Of a stretch of DNA of 64,000 nucleotides, positions 1-7,483 are shown piece after piece. Below the pieces are notes generated by a model that saw only the letters and a list, made by a program, of their open reading frames with translations, had not been told where the DNA came from and ran no database searches. The DNA lies in NCBI RefSeq assembly GCF_014203355.1, contig NZ_JACHIR010000002.1, forward strand, positions 372,001 to 436,000, read 5' to 3'. Positions within the stretch are counted from its first letter, which is position 1; the number at the start of each line of letters is the position of its first letter. Both the position numbers and the translations under genes were made by a program. Source of the stretch: Kutzneria kofuensis. Its GTDB lineage: Bacteria; Actinomycetota; Actinomycetes; Mycobacteriales; Pseudonocardiaceae.

Positions 1-152
1 CCACCGAGGTGCACCTGGCCTGGCGGACCGGGGATCTCTCCCCCGCCGCGGCCAGAGTCGTGCACCTCGTCGTGGGCGGCGGTCACAGTCGCGCCGACAG
101 GTGCTCGGCCGCCGCTGTGACCGCGTCGTCGACCGTCGCGTCGTCGTCGTAG
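1..152 (+). CDS. LysR-family regulator, C-terminal end only (partial)
   Basis: From base 3 an open frame runs to a TAG at 150-152. The first residues, EVHLAWRTGDLSPAAARVV, resemble the last strand and helix of a LysR effector-binding domain. The gene would enter from outside the window, so its DNA-binding domain is not visible. Its tail overlaps the 3' end of the convergent hydrolase gene by about 70 bp, which is long for such an overlap. The final Ser/Ala-rich residues look less protein-like, so the true end is uncertain. The identification rests on about 20 residues. Confidence 0.4.
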   Translation, partial: TEVHLAWRTGDLSPAAARVVHLVVGGGHSRADRCSAAAVTASSTVASSS

Positions 153-982
153 AAGTCGAACTGGGTGCCCGAGCGCCAGCGCAGCTCGCACGGGCCGGAC
201 ACCTTGTCGGCGAACCGGCGGATGCCGTCCGGGATGGCGGCGTCCTCGCTGTGCACGGCCAGCAGCGGCACATCGACCTGGGGCGCCACCGAGATCGGGT
301 CGAAGGTCAGCCAGGTCGGCCAGCTCATGGTGGCCAGCCGGTTGGGCCACTGCTCGATCGCGCCCCGGGCCGCGTTCAGGTAGTAGTCGATCGGGCCGTA
401 CATGGCCGCGGTCGGGTCGGTGTCACTGACCGCCGGCACGTACTCCACCTGCCCGGTCTCCTCCCAACGCACGCGGGCCCGTTGCCCCGCCTCGATCTTC
501 TCGCGCACGCCGTCCTCGCCGCCGTAGACGGCCCGCACCAGCTCGGCGTCGTGCAGCCACGGCGCGACCAGGGCCAGCGCCCGGATCCGCTCGTCGCGGG
601 CCGCCGCCACGCAGACGTAGCCGGCTCCGGCGCACACGCCCAGCGCGCCGATCCGGTCGGCGTCGACCGCCGGGTGGTTCGACAGGAAGTCGACCGCCGC
701 CACGATGTCGGCGACCTTGCTCTCGGGCGACTCGAACTCCCGCGGCTGCCCGTCGGACTCGCCGTAGTGGCGGAAGTCGAAGGCCAGCGCGGTCAGGCCG
801 CGGGCGGCCAGCTCGGCCGCGTACCGGCCGGCCATCTGCTCCTTGACGGTGGTCCAGGAACCGGCGACGACCGCCGCCGGTCCCCGCTCGCCCTCGTCTC
901 GGCCGGCGATGTAGAGGGTGCCGCGGAGCACGCAGTCGCCGCTGGCGAACTCCACGGACTCGGTCCGGTATAGCTTGTCCAC
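83..982 (-). CDS. alpha/beta hydrolase with Cys nucleophile
   Basis: Predicted cytoplasmic alpha/beta-hydrolase of about 300 residues, in the dienelactone-hydrolase/YcjY-like group. The nucleophile elbow reads G-V-C-A-G-A-G, so the nucleophile would be Cys instead of Ser. An acidic residue follows in the segment HSEDAAIP. I cannot place the catalytic His with certainty. Two GTG codons (985 and 982) follow a GAGGAGAGG ribosome site; I take the second for spacing. It is the last gene of a minus-strand operon, 31 bp after a SnoaL-like gene. Substrate unknown. Cys-nucleophile hydrolases also include the SyrC/CmaE aminoacyl shuttles of trans-loaded NRPS systems, a possible but unproven link to the cluster at 11-45 kb. 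Confidence 0.75.
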   Translation of the reverse strand: MDKLYRTESVEFASGDCVLRGTLYIAGRDEGERGPAAVVAGSWTTVKEQMAGRYAAELAARGLTALAFDFRHYGESDGQPREFESPESKVADIVAAVDFLSNHPAVDADRIGALGVCAGAGYVCVAAARDERIRALALVAPWLHDAELVRAVYGGEDGVREKIEAGQRARVRWEETGQVEYVPAVSDTDPTAAMYGPIDYYLNAARGAIEQWPNRLATMSWPTWLTFDPISVAPQVDVPLLAVHSEDAAIPDGIRRFADKVSGPCELRWRSGTQFDFYDDDATVDDAVTAAAEHLSARL

Positions 983-1013
983 CACTGTTCCTCTCCTCGT
1001 GTGCGGGAAGCCC

Positions 1014-1436
1014 TCAGCCCAGCAGGGCACGGTTGCCCTCGGCCCAGGCCAGGTCGAAGGTGATCGCGCGGATGCGCCAGTCGCCGTCCTCGGCGGTCAG
1101 CTCGAACCGGAAGTCGCCGCCTATCCGCCAGACCGGGGCGCCCCGGTCGTTCGGCGCCTCGTGGGTGGACTGCACGGCCGCCACGACCGTGGCCGCCGTC
1201 GCGGTCCGCTCCTGGACGAGGTAGTTGGCGGTGAGATGCTGGGTCAGCCGGAACCGGCTGAGCCCGTCGCGCCAGCCGGCCACGAGCTCGGCGGCGGTCA
1301 TCTCCTGCGGGCTGCCGCCGTAGAGGCTCGTGTAGTCCATGCGCACGGTCGGCGCGAAGACGGTCTCCAGGGCCGCCCACTCACGATGATCGGCGTGCCA
1401 GGCCATCCGGACGCAGGTCTCCAGGACGCAGGACAC
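1014..1436 (-). CDS. SnoaL/NTF2-like protein
   Basis: A 140-residue single-domain protein of the SnoaL-like (NTF2 fold) superfamily, whose members are small cyclases, isomerases, dehydratases or ligand-binding proteins. The pattern of an N-terminal ETCVRMAWHAD helix, then DYTSLYGG, LTQHL and a C-terminal WRIRAITFDLAW strand matches the group. It starts with GTG four bases after the stop of the upstream SnoaL gene and is probably translationally coupled to it. It is clearly a paralogue of the gene at 2102-2581, with which it shares TC-RMAW, DYTSL-GG, LVAGWR-GLS and the TQHL segment. A reaction cannot be assigned from sequence. Confidence 0.75.
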   Translation of the reverse strand: MSCVLETCVRMAWHADHREWAALETVFAPTVRMDYTSLYGGSPQEMTAAELVAGWRDGLSRFRLTQHLTANYLVQERTATAATVVAAVQSTHEAPNDRGAPVWRIGGDFRFELTAEDGDWRIRAITFDLAWAEGNRALLG

Positions 1437-1440
1437 CGGA

Positions 1441-1878
1441 CTACCCGGCCTCGCCGCGGATGGCCCGCAGGATCTCGGACGGATCGGTGTAGGACATCCA
1501 GCGCACGATCCGGCCGTCCCGGACGGTCAGCCACTGCACGAACTCGATCTCGAAGTCCTGGCCGGTCGCCTTCACGGTGGAGATCTCGTGGATCACGCCG
1601 GCGGCGTGCTCACCCTGGGCGATGACCCGCAGCACTTCCTCCCGCTTGACGTCGACCGTGTCGAGGAAGAGCCGGAACGACTCGCGCACCTGGTCGACGC
1701 CACGCCACGTGCCGATCCAGTTCATGTCGGTGTTGTAGCCGGGCACCGGGATGTAGTTGACGAACTCGACGTCGTCGGCCATCAGCGCCAGCGCGCCCTC
1801 GCCGTCGCCGGAGGTCAGCCGCTCGAACCACTGTCGGGCCACGATCTCGGTCGTGGCAGTCTGCTCTGCCGTGGACAT
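1441..1878 (-). CDS. SnoaL/NTF2-like protein
   Basis: A 145-residue SnoaL-like protein and first gene of the minus-strand operon that runs on to a second SnoaL gene and the alpha/beta hydrolase. The start is the ATG at 1878, preceded by a strong GGAGGGG site; longer upstream starts have no ribosome site. Typical fold markers are IVARQWFERLTSGD, LMADDVEFVNYIP, and a C-terminal strand FVQWLTVRDGRIVRWMSY. It resembles polyketide-cyclase-like or limonene-epoxide-hydrolase-like proteins more than the shorter group at 1014 and 2102. Function unknown; the operon suggests joint action on one small molecule. Confidence 0.75.
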   Translation of the reverse strand: MSTAEQTATTEIVARQWFERLTSGDGEGALALMADDVEFVNYIPVPGYNTDMNWIGTWRGVDQVRESFRLFLDTVDVKREEVLRVIAQGEHAAGVIHEISTVKATGQDFEIEFVQWLTVRDGRIVRWMSYTDPSEILRAIRGEAG

Positions 1879-2101
1879 CGCCCCTCCGCAGGATATTTCC
1901 GCCAAAAAAGGAATGGGACCCGATCCGGAATCGATAACCGGTTCACTTACATCGGGTACCAGTAGAGCCCAGGTCCGCCGAACCGACAACGCGGGCGACT
2001 CGACTTGTCGAAGTCACCGATGCCGCCTCGTTCGCGCTGTTGGCGGCGTTGCCGGCAACTAGGCTCGGTCGTGCCGAACCGCAATGAATGGAGAGCGTTC
2101 G

Positions 2102-2581
2102 ATGTCGAATTCCGAGACCGACCGCGCGGCGATCGTCGAAACGTGCACCCGAATGGCCTGGCTGGCCGACCAGCGCAGGTGGGAAGAACTGGTCGAGCAA
2201 TTCACGGACGACGTCGCGGTCGACTACACCAGCCTCAACGGCGGGGCCCCGGTCCGCGTCCGCGGGCGCGACCTGGTCGCCGGATGGCGCGCCGGCCTGT
2301 CCGGCTTCGACGCCACCCAGCACCTGGTCAGCAACCACCTCGTCGCCATCGACGGCGACACCGCCGTGGTCACCGCCGCGTTCCAGGCCACCCACGTGCT
2401 GCCCAACCAGCGGGGCGGTCCGATCTGGCGGATCGGCGGAGACTATCGATACGAACTGGTGCGGGCCGACGGCTGGCGGATCAGCGCGGTCACCATGACG
2501 ATGACCTGGTCGGAGGGCAATTTCGACCTGCTCGCACTGGCCGCGTCGGCCGGCGAGTCCGATGCCGGGGCGGTCCGGTGA
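2102..2581 (+). CDS. SnoaL/NTF2-like protein
   Basis: A 159-residue SnoaL-like protein, a close paralogue of the one at 1014-1436. The start is the ATG at 2102 behind GGAGAG; an upstream ATG at 2084 lacks a ribosome site. It has the same markers: TCTRMAW, DYTSLNGGAP, TQHLVSNHLV, then IWRIGGDYRYEL and a final WRISAVTMTMTW strand. It is divergent from the minus-strand SnoaL operon, with about 220 bp between, and is followed by an MFS exporter. The upstream region has a heptad-repeat-like element (1920-1953), treated as a finding. Reaction unknown. Confidence 0.75.
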   Translation: MSNSETDRAAIVETCTRMAWLADQRRWEELVEQFTDDVAVDYTSLNGGAPVRVRGRDLVAGWRAGLSGFDATQHLVSNHLVAIDGDTAVVTAAFQATHVLPNQRGGPIWRIGGDYRYELVRADGWRISAVTMTMTWSEGNFDLLALAASAGESDAGAVR

Positions 2582-2620
2582 ACCCATGCCTTTCGGTTAT
2601 CGGTCGGCCCGAATCATGCC

Positions 2621-2651
2621 TTGGACGGCGCGACCGCGATCTTCCTACGCT
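2621..2651 (+). promoter_or_regulatory. candidate promoter of a leaderless MFS transcript
   Basis: TTGGAC (2621-2626) and TACGCT (2646-2651) are separated by 19 bp. Transcription would begin near 2658, which is the MFS start ATG. No Shine-Dalgarno sequence precedes that ATG, which fits a leaderless mRNA. The spacer is longer than ideal. Confidence 0.3.
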
Positions 2652-2657
2652 ACGGCC

Positions 2658-4094
2658 ATGACCTCGCATTCGGGCGGGGACGCCCGCATTTCCGAGCATG
2701 CCTCGGCCGTCGCGAAATCCCGCGGCCCGGTCCTGCTCCTCATCCTCGGCGCGCAGTTCGTGGTGATGGTCGACGCCTCCATCGTGAATGTGGCGTTGGC
2801 CCGCGTGCAGTCCTCGCTCGGCTTCTCCCCCGCCGGGGTGCAGGCCGTCGTCACCGCCTACGCCACCGCCTTCGGCGGCGCGCTGATCCTGGGCGGGCGG
2901 ATCGGCGATCTGGTGTCGCACCGCCGGATGTTCCTGATCGGCATGGCCGGGTTCGTCCTCACCTCCGCAGCCTGCGGGCTGGCCCAGGACCCGACGCAAC
3001 TGGTGATCGCCCGCGCGGCGCAGGGACTGACCGCCGCGCTGCTGGCCCCGGCCGCGCTGGCGCTGCTGACGACGCGTTTCGCCGAGGGGCCGGCGCGCAA
3101 CCGGGCGCTGAGCCAGTTCGCCGCGATCTCCGTGCTCGGCTTCGTCGGTGGCCTCGTCCTCGGCGGCGTCCTCGTCGACGCGTTCGGCTGGCGGGCGGTG
3201 TTCGCCATCAACGTGCCCGTCGGCGTGACCGCCGTCATCGCGGGAATTCGGGCGCTGCCACCAGCGGCGCGCGTCCCGACCCGGGTGGACGTGCTCGGCG
3301 CCGTGCTGGTGACGGGCGCGGTGGCCCTGATCGTCTACGCCCCGTCCCGAGGCTCCGAGAGCGGCTTCGCCTCACCGGGCTTCATCCTGCCGCTCGCGGC
3401 CGGCGTGGTGGCGTTGGCGCTGTTCGTGTTCTGGGAACGCCGCGCGAAGGTTCCCTTGGTACGCCTGGGAATGCTACGGTCACGACAGCTGCGCACAGCC
3501 AACCTGGTCATGCTGACCTCGGGGGCGATGAACGGCGTGGGGTTCCTGCTCAGCGCGCTGTACCTGCAGAACGGACTCGGCTTCTCCCCCGCGCTGGCCG
3601 GCCTGGGCATCGCGCCGATGGGTCTGGTCGGGATCGTGGTGGGCATGCTGGGCAGCCGAGTCCTCGGCCGGCTGGGCGTGCGGATCACGACCACGCTGGC
3701 CACCGGATTGTCCGCCGTGGCGGTGGCGCTGCTCGCGCTGAGCATGGCCCCAGGCGGGCACTATCCGTTGCTGCTGGTCGGGCTGATCGTGATGGGGCTG
3801 GGATTTCCCTTGATGTCGGCCAGTTCCCGGGTCGCGGCCAGCATGGGCGTCGCCGATGAGGAACAGGGACTGGCCGGCGGGCTGGGACAGACCTCGTTCC
3901 AGGTCGGCACGGCGCTCGGGGTGGCCGTCCTGCTCACCCTCGCCGTCGACCACAGCGCCGGGCTCGGGATTCCCGGACCGGCCGCGACCGTGGCCGGCTA
4001 TCGGCTGGCCCTGCTGATGATGGCGGCGTTCGGCGCGGCGGTCGCCGTGCTCGCGGGCGTCGGACTGCGCCCGACAACCAGGGAGGAGACATGA
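2658..4094 (+). CDS. MFS drug:proton antiporter (DHA2/EmrB-QacA type)
   Basis: A 478-residue integral membrane exporter with alternating hydrophobic helices, about 14 in total, as expected for the DHA2 family of multidrug antiporters. The first helix carries VVMVDASIVNVAL, and GRIGDLVSHRRMFLIG is motif A between helices 2 and 3. I start at the ATG at 2658: upstream frame residues are Arg/Ser-rich and would precede the first transmembrane helix without purpose. It lies 76 bp after a SnoaL gene and is followed by two flavin-type split-barrel proteins. It probably exports a small hydrophobic metabolite; whether that is the NRPS product is unknown. Confidence 0.85.
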   Translation: MTSHSGGDARISEHASAVAKSRGPVLLLILGAQFVVMVDASIVNVALARVQSSLGFSPAGVQAVVTAYATAFGGALILGGRIGDLVSHRRMFLIGMAGFVLTSAACGLAQDPTQLVIARAAQGLTAALLAPAALALLTTRFAEGPARNRALSQFAAISVLGFVGGLVLGGVLVDAFGWRAVFAINVPVGVTAVIAGIRALPPAARVPTRVDVLGAVLVTGAVALIVYAPSRGSESGFASPGFILPLAAGVVALALFVFWERRAKVPLVRLGMLRSRQLRTANLVMLTSGAMNGVGFLLSALYLQNGLGFSPALAGLGIAPMGLVGIVVGMLGSRVLGRLGVRITTTLATGLSAVAVALLALSMAPGGHYPLLLVGLIVMGLGFPLMSASSRVAASMGVADEEQGLAGGLGQTSFQVGTALGVAVLLTLAVDHSAGLGIPGPAATVAGYRLALLMMAAFGAAVAVLAGVGLRPTTREET

Positions 4095-4157
4095 GCGGCC
4101 GGCCAGCCCCGGCCGTAAACCGACCAACCCTCGAATTCGAAGAAGGTAACGCAGACC

Positions 4158-4646
4158 ATGGAACTGCCCGAGGAAGTCACCGACGTATTCGAGCGCACCC
4201 TGTCCTGTGAGATGACCACCCTGTCCCGGACCGGCCCGGTCACCTGGCCCATGGTGGCCATGTGGAAGCCCGAGGACTCGGAGTTCGTCCTCGTCACCGG
4301 GGTCGCCCTGCCGCGCAAGCTGCACAACCTGCACCGGGACAACCGGATCGGCCTGCTGTTCTCCGACTTCACCGGCAGCGGGCTGGTGAACCCGCCGCAG
4401 GTGCTCGTGCAGGGCCGCGCGACCGTGCCCGACGAGTTGCTCACCATCGAGGGGCTGGAGGACTTCTGGGACTTCATCTTCCGCCGCCGCCCCAGTTTCG
4501 CCGACGAGTACGCCCTCGACACCGAACAACAGCAGCAGCTGCATCCCGGGCTGGTGTGGCGCATCCGCGTGACCGTGACACCCGAGCGGGTGTGGGCCTT
4601 CCGCCGTGACGGCGCCGGAACACAGAACCTGGAGCGTGTGGCATGA
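4158..4646 (+). CDS. pyridoxamine 5'-phosphate oxidase-like split-barrel protein
   Basis: A 162-residue protein of the FMN/F420-binding split-barrel superfamily. The N-terminal helix and strand (VFERTLSCEMTTLSRTGPVTWPMVAMW), followed by KLHNLHRDNRIGLLFSD and PPQVLVQGRATV, match the general pattern of pyridoxamine-phosphate-oxidase-like flavoproteins. GAAGAAGG precedes the ATG. The next gene starts inside its stop codon (ATGA overlap at 4643), so the two are probably made in fixed proportion, perhaps as a complex. Cofactor (FMN or F420) and substrate cannot be decided here. Confidence 0.7.
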   Translation: MELPEEVTDVFERTLSCEMTTLSRTGPVTWPMVAMWKPEDSEFVLVTGVALPRKLHNLHRDNRIGLLFSDFTGSGLVNPPQVLVQGRATVPDELLTIEGLEDFWDFIFRRRPSFADEYALDTEQQQQLHPGLVWRIRVTVTPERVWAFRRDGAGTQNLERVA

Positions 4647-5071
4647 GCATCTGGTCCGAATTCGACGAGCACGCCCACGTGTACGCCCCCGGCGTGCTGT
4701 CCTTCATCGACACCGACGGCTTCCCGTTCAGCCTGCGCGTGCGAGCCCGGCAGGACCGTGAGGCCGGGGTCTTCCGCTTCCCGCTGCCCGAGGGCACGCC
4801 CGCGGTGGACGGGCCCGCGTGGTTGCTCTGGCACCACCACGACGCCCTGCTCGACGACCACCACGTCCTCGCGGTCAAGGGGAAGTTGGTTCAGGACGAC
4901 GGAGAGTGGGCCGTGCGCCCGGACCGCGTGTTCGCCAGCGGCTACGGCGACATGAGCAAGATCGGCGAGCGCACCGAGGCCTACCTGGTCAGCCGCGGCA
5001 TCACCGAGCGGCCGGAAATCCCTTGGGACGAGCTCAAGCGCATCGCCCTCAAGGCCAAGGAGGCATCGTGA
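4643..5071 (+). CDS. small split-barrel-like protein, partner of the preceding gene
   Basis: A 142-residue soluble protein translationally coupled to the preceding split-barrel protein (ATGA) and to the following SnoaL gene (GTGA at 5068). It has strands such as GVLSFIDTDGFPFSLRVRA and LAVKGKLVQDDGEWAVRPDRVF, which look like the second half of a flavin-reductase-like or pyridoxamine-oxidase-like barrel. A His-rich WHHHDALLDDHH segment lies in the middle. The best guess is a second subunit of the same fold. I do not recognise a specific family with confidence. Confidence 0.5.
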   Translation: MSIWSEFDEHAHVYAPGVLSFIDTDGFPFSLRVRARQDREAGVFRFPLPEGTPAVDGPAWLLWHHHDALLDDHHVLAVKGKLVQDDGEWAVRPDRVFASGYGDMSKIGERTEAYLVSRGITERPEIPWDELKRIALKAKEAS

Positions 5072-5511
5072 CCACTGTGGATGATCGCACCGCCGTCATC
5101 GAGGCGTGCACGCGTTTCGGCTGGTACATGGACATCCGCGACTGGGACCGGCTCACCGGCGTCTTCGACGACGAGGTCGAGTGGGGCGCCGAGGGCGCGA
5201 GCGAGAAGCAACCGGCCGCGGCCCTCGTCGACTCCTTCGTGAAGGTCTTCGACGGCGTGGACAGCACCCAGCACCAGATCACCGACCACCTGGTGGACGT
5301 AGAGGGGGACACCGCCGTGTGCACCACCCAGTACCGCGTCTACCACATCCGGACCGGCATCCTCGGCGATCCGGTGCTGATGAACGCCGGCCGCTTCCGG
5401 TTCGAGCTGGCCCGGCGGGACGGGACGTGGCGAGTGCGGGCGGTGATCATGACGCCGACGTGGAGCTCCGGCAGTATGGCTGTGCTGGGCGCGCCCGCGC
5501 GCCACGAGTAG
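5068..5511 (+). CDS. SnoaL/NTF2-like protein
   Basis: A 147-residue SnoaL-like protein starting at a GTG that overlaps the previous stop (GTGA), with AAGGAGG at 5057-5063. Its frame continues upstream without a stop, but the overlap and ribosome site fix the start. Markers are EACTRFGWYMDIRDWDRL, STQHQITDHLV and the final WRVRAVIMTPTW strand, like the other SnoaL proteins of this arm. The MFS gene, two split-barrel genes and this one form a plus-strand operon. Function unknown, but the arrangement suggests modification or sequestration of one metabolite. Confidence 0.75.
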   Translation: MTTVDDRTAVIEACTRFGWYMDIRDWDRLTGVFDDEVEWGAEGASEKQPAAALVDSFVKVFDGVDSTQHQITDHLVDVEGDTAVCTTQYRVYHIRTGILGDPVLMNAGRFRFELARRDGTWRVRAVIMTPTWSSGSMAVLGAPARHE

Positions 5512-5538
5512 CGGCGGTGGTGCGGGACGTCGTCGCGC

Positions 5539-6450
5539 TCAGGACGGGTCCGCGGTCCGCGCCGCCGACAACGCCACCGCGACGAAGTCCCGCAGCACCG
5601 GGTCGGCGCTGCCGCGCGGCCAGGCGATGACCAGCTCACCGGGCGACGCGTCGACGACCGGGTGGTACACGATGCCCGGCCGGCGATAGACCGTGGTGCT
5701 GGTCTCGGTGAGCAGGGCGATGCCCTGCCCAGCCGAGACGGCCTCGAACATGTCCTCGGCGTTGGTCACCTCGACCGCGATGGCCGGCCGCTCACCGAAC
5801 TCGCCGGTGGCCAGCCAGAAGTCCCGCAGCGGCCCCGTCGACGCGGGCAGCGCGACGAACGCCTCGTCCCGCAGGTCCGCCAACGACACCTCGGTCCGGT
5901 CGGCCAGCCGGTGGTTCTCGGACAGCGCGACCCATCGCCGGTCGCGGCGCAGGGGCTCGACGTCGAGCAGCTCCTGCCCCGCGACCGGAACGAACAGCAG
6001 CGCGAGGTCGCAGGCGCCGCTGAGCACGCAGGCCGTCGGGTCGGTCCAGTCGGCGAGCCGGAACTCCAGGTGCCAGCCGGGGCGAACCGCGCCGAACCCG
6101 TCGACGACCAGGTTCATCAGCTCCGGACCGATGCTGGAGTGGTAGCCCACCCGCAGAACCCGGTGCTCGCCGCGGTGGGCCCGCTGCGCGCGCACCACTC
6201 CCTGCTCGAATTCGCCGACCAGTCGGCGGGCCGTCACGAGCAACTCCTGGCCCGCCGGCGTGAGCGCGACGCCGCTGCGGTGCCGCACCAGCAGCGGAAA
6301 TCCCATTTCCCGTTCCAGACGCCGGACCGCCTTCGACAACGCGGGCTGCGCGATGTGCAACCGCTCGGCCGCACGCGTGATGTGCAGCTCCTCGGCGATC
6401 ACGGTGAAGTACGACAACAAGCGCAGGGACACCTCCCACACCGTGTCCAC
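5539..6450 (-). CDS. LysR-family transcriptional regulator
   Basis: A 303-residue LysR protein with an N-terminal winged helix-turn-helix (LRLLSYFTVIAEELHITRAAERLHIAQPALSKAVRRLE, written in parts: residues about 9-47) followed by a periplasmic-binding-like effector domain. It diverges from the SMP-30-like lactonase gene at 6539, the usual LysR layout, and probably controls it from the shared 88-bp interval. Two GTG starts are possible, 6450 (behind GGGGAGG but very close) and 6441. Effector unknown; the neighbouring lactonase substrate or product is the obvious candidate. Confidence 0.85.
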   Translation of the reverse strand: MDTVWEVSLRLLSYFTVIAEELHITRAAERLHIAQPALSKAVRRLEREMGFPLLVRHRSGVALTPAGQELLVTARRLVGEFEQGVVRAQRAHRGEHRVLRVGYHSSIGPELMNLVVDGFGAVRPGWHLEFRLADWTDPTACVLSGACDLALLFVPVAGQELLDVEPLRRDRRWVALSENHRLADRTEVSLADLRDEAFVALPASTGPLRDFWLATGEFGERPAIAVEVTNAEDMFEAVSAGQGIALLTETSTTVYRRPGIVYHPVVDASPGELVIAWPRGSADPVLRDFVAVALSAARTADPS

Positions 6451-6538
6451 CGCCTCCCCATTCCCCCAGGACTCTCACCGGACACCCTACTGGCGATCAC
6501 GACGGTGAGTGGCCCAACCCTCACAGACAGGTGCCATC

Positions 6539-7462
6539 ATGGAATTGGAGCTCGTCAGCGACGGTCTGCGGTTTCCCGAGGGGCCGCTCGTGCTACGCGA
6601 CGGCAGCGTCGTGTTCTGCCAGATGATGTCCGGGACGCTGTCCCGCCGGCATCCCGACGGCACGATCAGCACGATCGCCGACGTCGGCGGCGGACCCAAC
6701 GGCGCCGCGATCGGTTCGGACGGCGCCGTGTACGTGGCCAACAACGGCGGCGTCAGCTTCACCATGGTGGGCGACGTCGCGTTCGGCGGCCACCAACACC
6801 CGGACTACATCGGCGGCCGCATCCAACGAGTCACCCTCGACGGAGAGGTGACGGACCTGTACGTCGAAGGCGATCGTGGGCCGCTGCGCGGCCCCAACGA
6901 CCTCATCTTCGACGGCCACGGCGGCTTCTACTTCACCGACAGCGGAAAGATCCGGGAACAGGACCTCGATCACGGGACGCTGTACTACGCGGCCGAGGAC
7001 GGGTCGTCGATCACGTCGGTCGTGCACCCGCTGGCCGCGCCCAACGGCGTCGGCCTGTCGCCGGACGGTTCCCGCCTCTACGTCAGCGAAACCATGACCG
7101 GCCGGCTCTGGTACTGGGACGTCGAGGCCCCCGGCCGGTTGACCGGGGGCTCTCAGCCGTTCACGCCGGGCGGGGGCACGCTCCTGCACGGGTTCGGCGG
7201 CTACACGGGTCTGGACTCGCTGGCCGTCGACTCCCACGGCAACGTCAACGTCGGCACGCTGTTCCACGGCAGCGTCAGCACCATCGCCCCGGACGGCCGC
7301 CTGGTCGGCCAGGTCGGGCTCGGCCTGGATCCGTTCTTCACCAACATCACCTTCGGCGGCCCCGAGCTGACGACGGCCTACATCACGGGCTCGGGCCACG
7401 GGCGGCTGTACCGGGCCACGTGGCCGGTGCCCGGTCTGCCGCCGGCGTTCGAGGCGGGGTGA
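6539..7462 (+). CDS. SMP-30/gluconolactonase-like beta-propeller
   Basis: A 307-residue protein of the SMP-30/gluconolactonase/LRE family, six-bladed calcium-dependent lactonases. Family markers are LRFPEGPLVLRDGSVVF at the start (metal-binding Glu in FPEGP), GGGPNGAAIGSDGAVYVAN, GPNDLIFDGHGGFYFTDSG and PNGVGLSPDGSRLYVSET. The conserved Asn (PND) and Asp (SPDG) metal ligands are visible. I use the ATG at 6539; a GTG at 6509 is possible, but the ATG begins the recognisable domain. It probably hydrolyses a lactone. It is divergent from a LysR gene. The substrate could be a sugar lactone or a secondary metabolite. Confidence 0.8.
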   Translation: MELELVSDGLRFPEGPLVLRDGSVVFCQMMSGTLSRRHPDGTISTIADVGGGPNGAAIGSDGAVYVANNGGVSFTMVGDVAFGGHQHPDYIGGRIQRVTLDGEVTDLYVEGDRGPLRGPNDLIFDGHGGFYFTDSGKIREQDLDHGTLYYAAEDGSSITSVVHPLAAPNGVGLSPDGSRLYVSETMTGRLWYWDVEAPGRLTGGSQPFTPGGGTLLHGFGGYTGLDSLAVDSHGNVNVGTLFHGSVSTIAPDGRLVGQVGLGLDPFFTNITFGGPELTTAYITGSGHGRLYRATWPVPGLPPAFEAG

Positions 7463-7483
7463 GCCCGGCCCCGGCGGCGCCGG

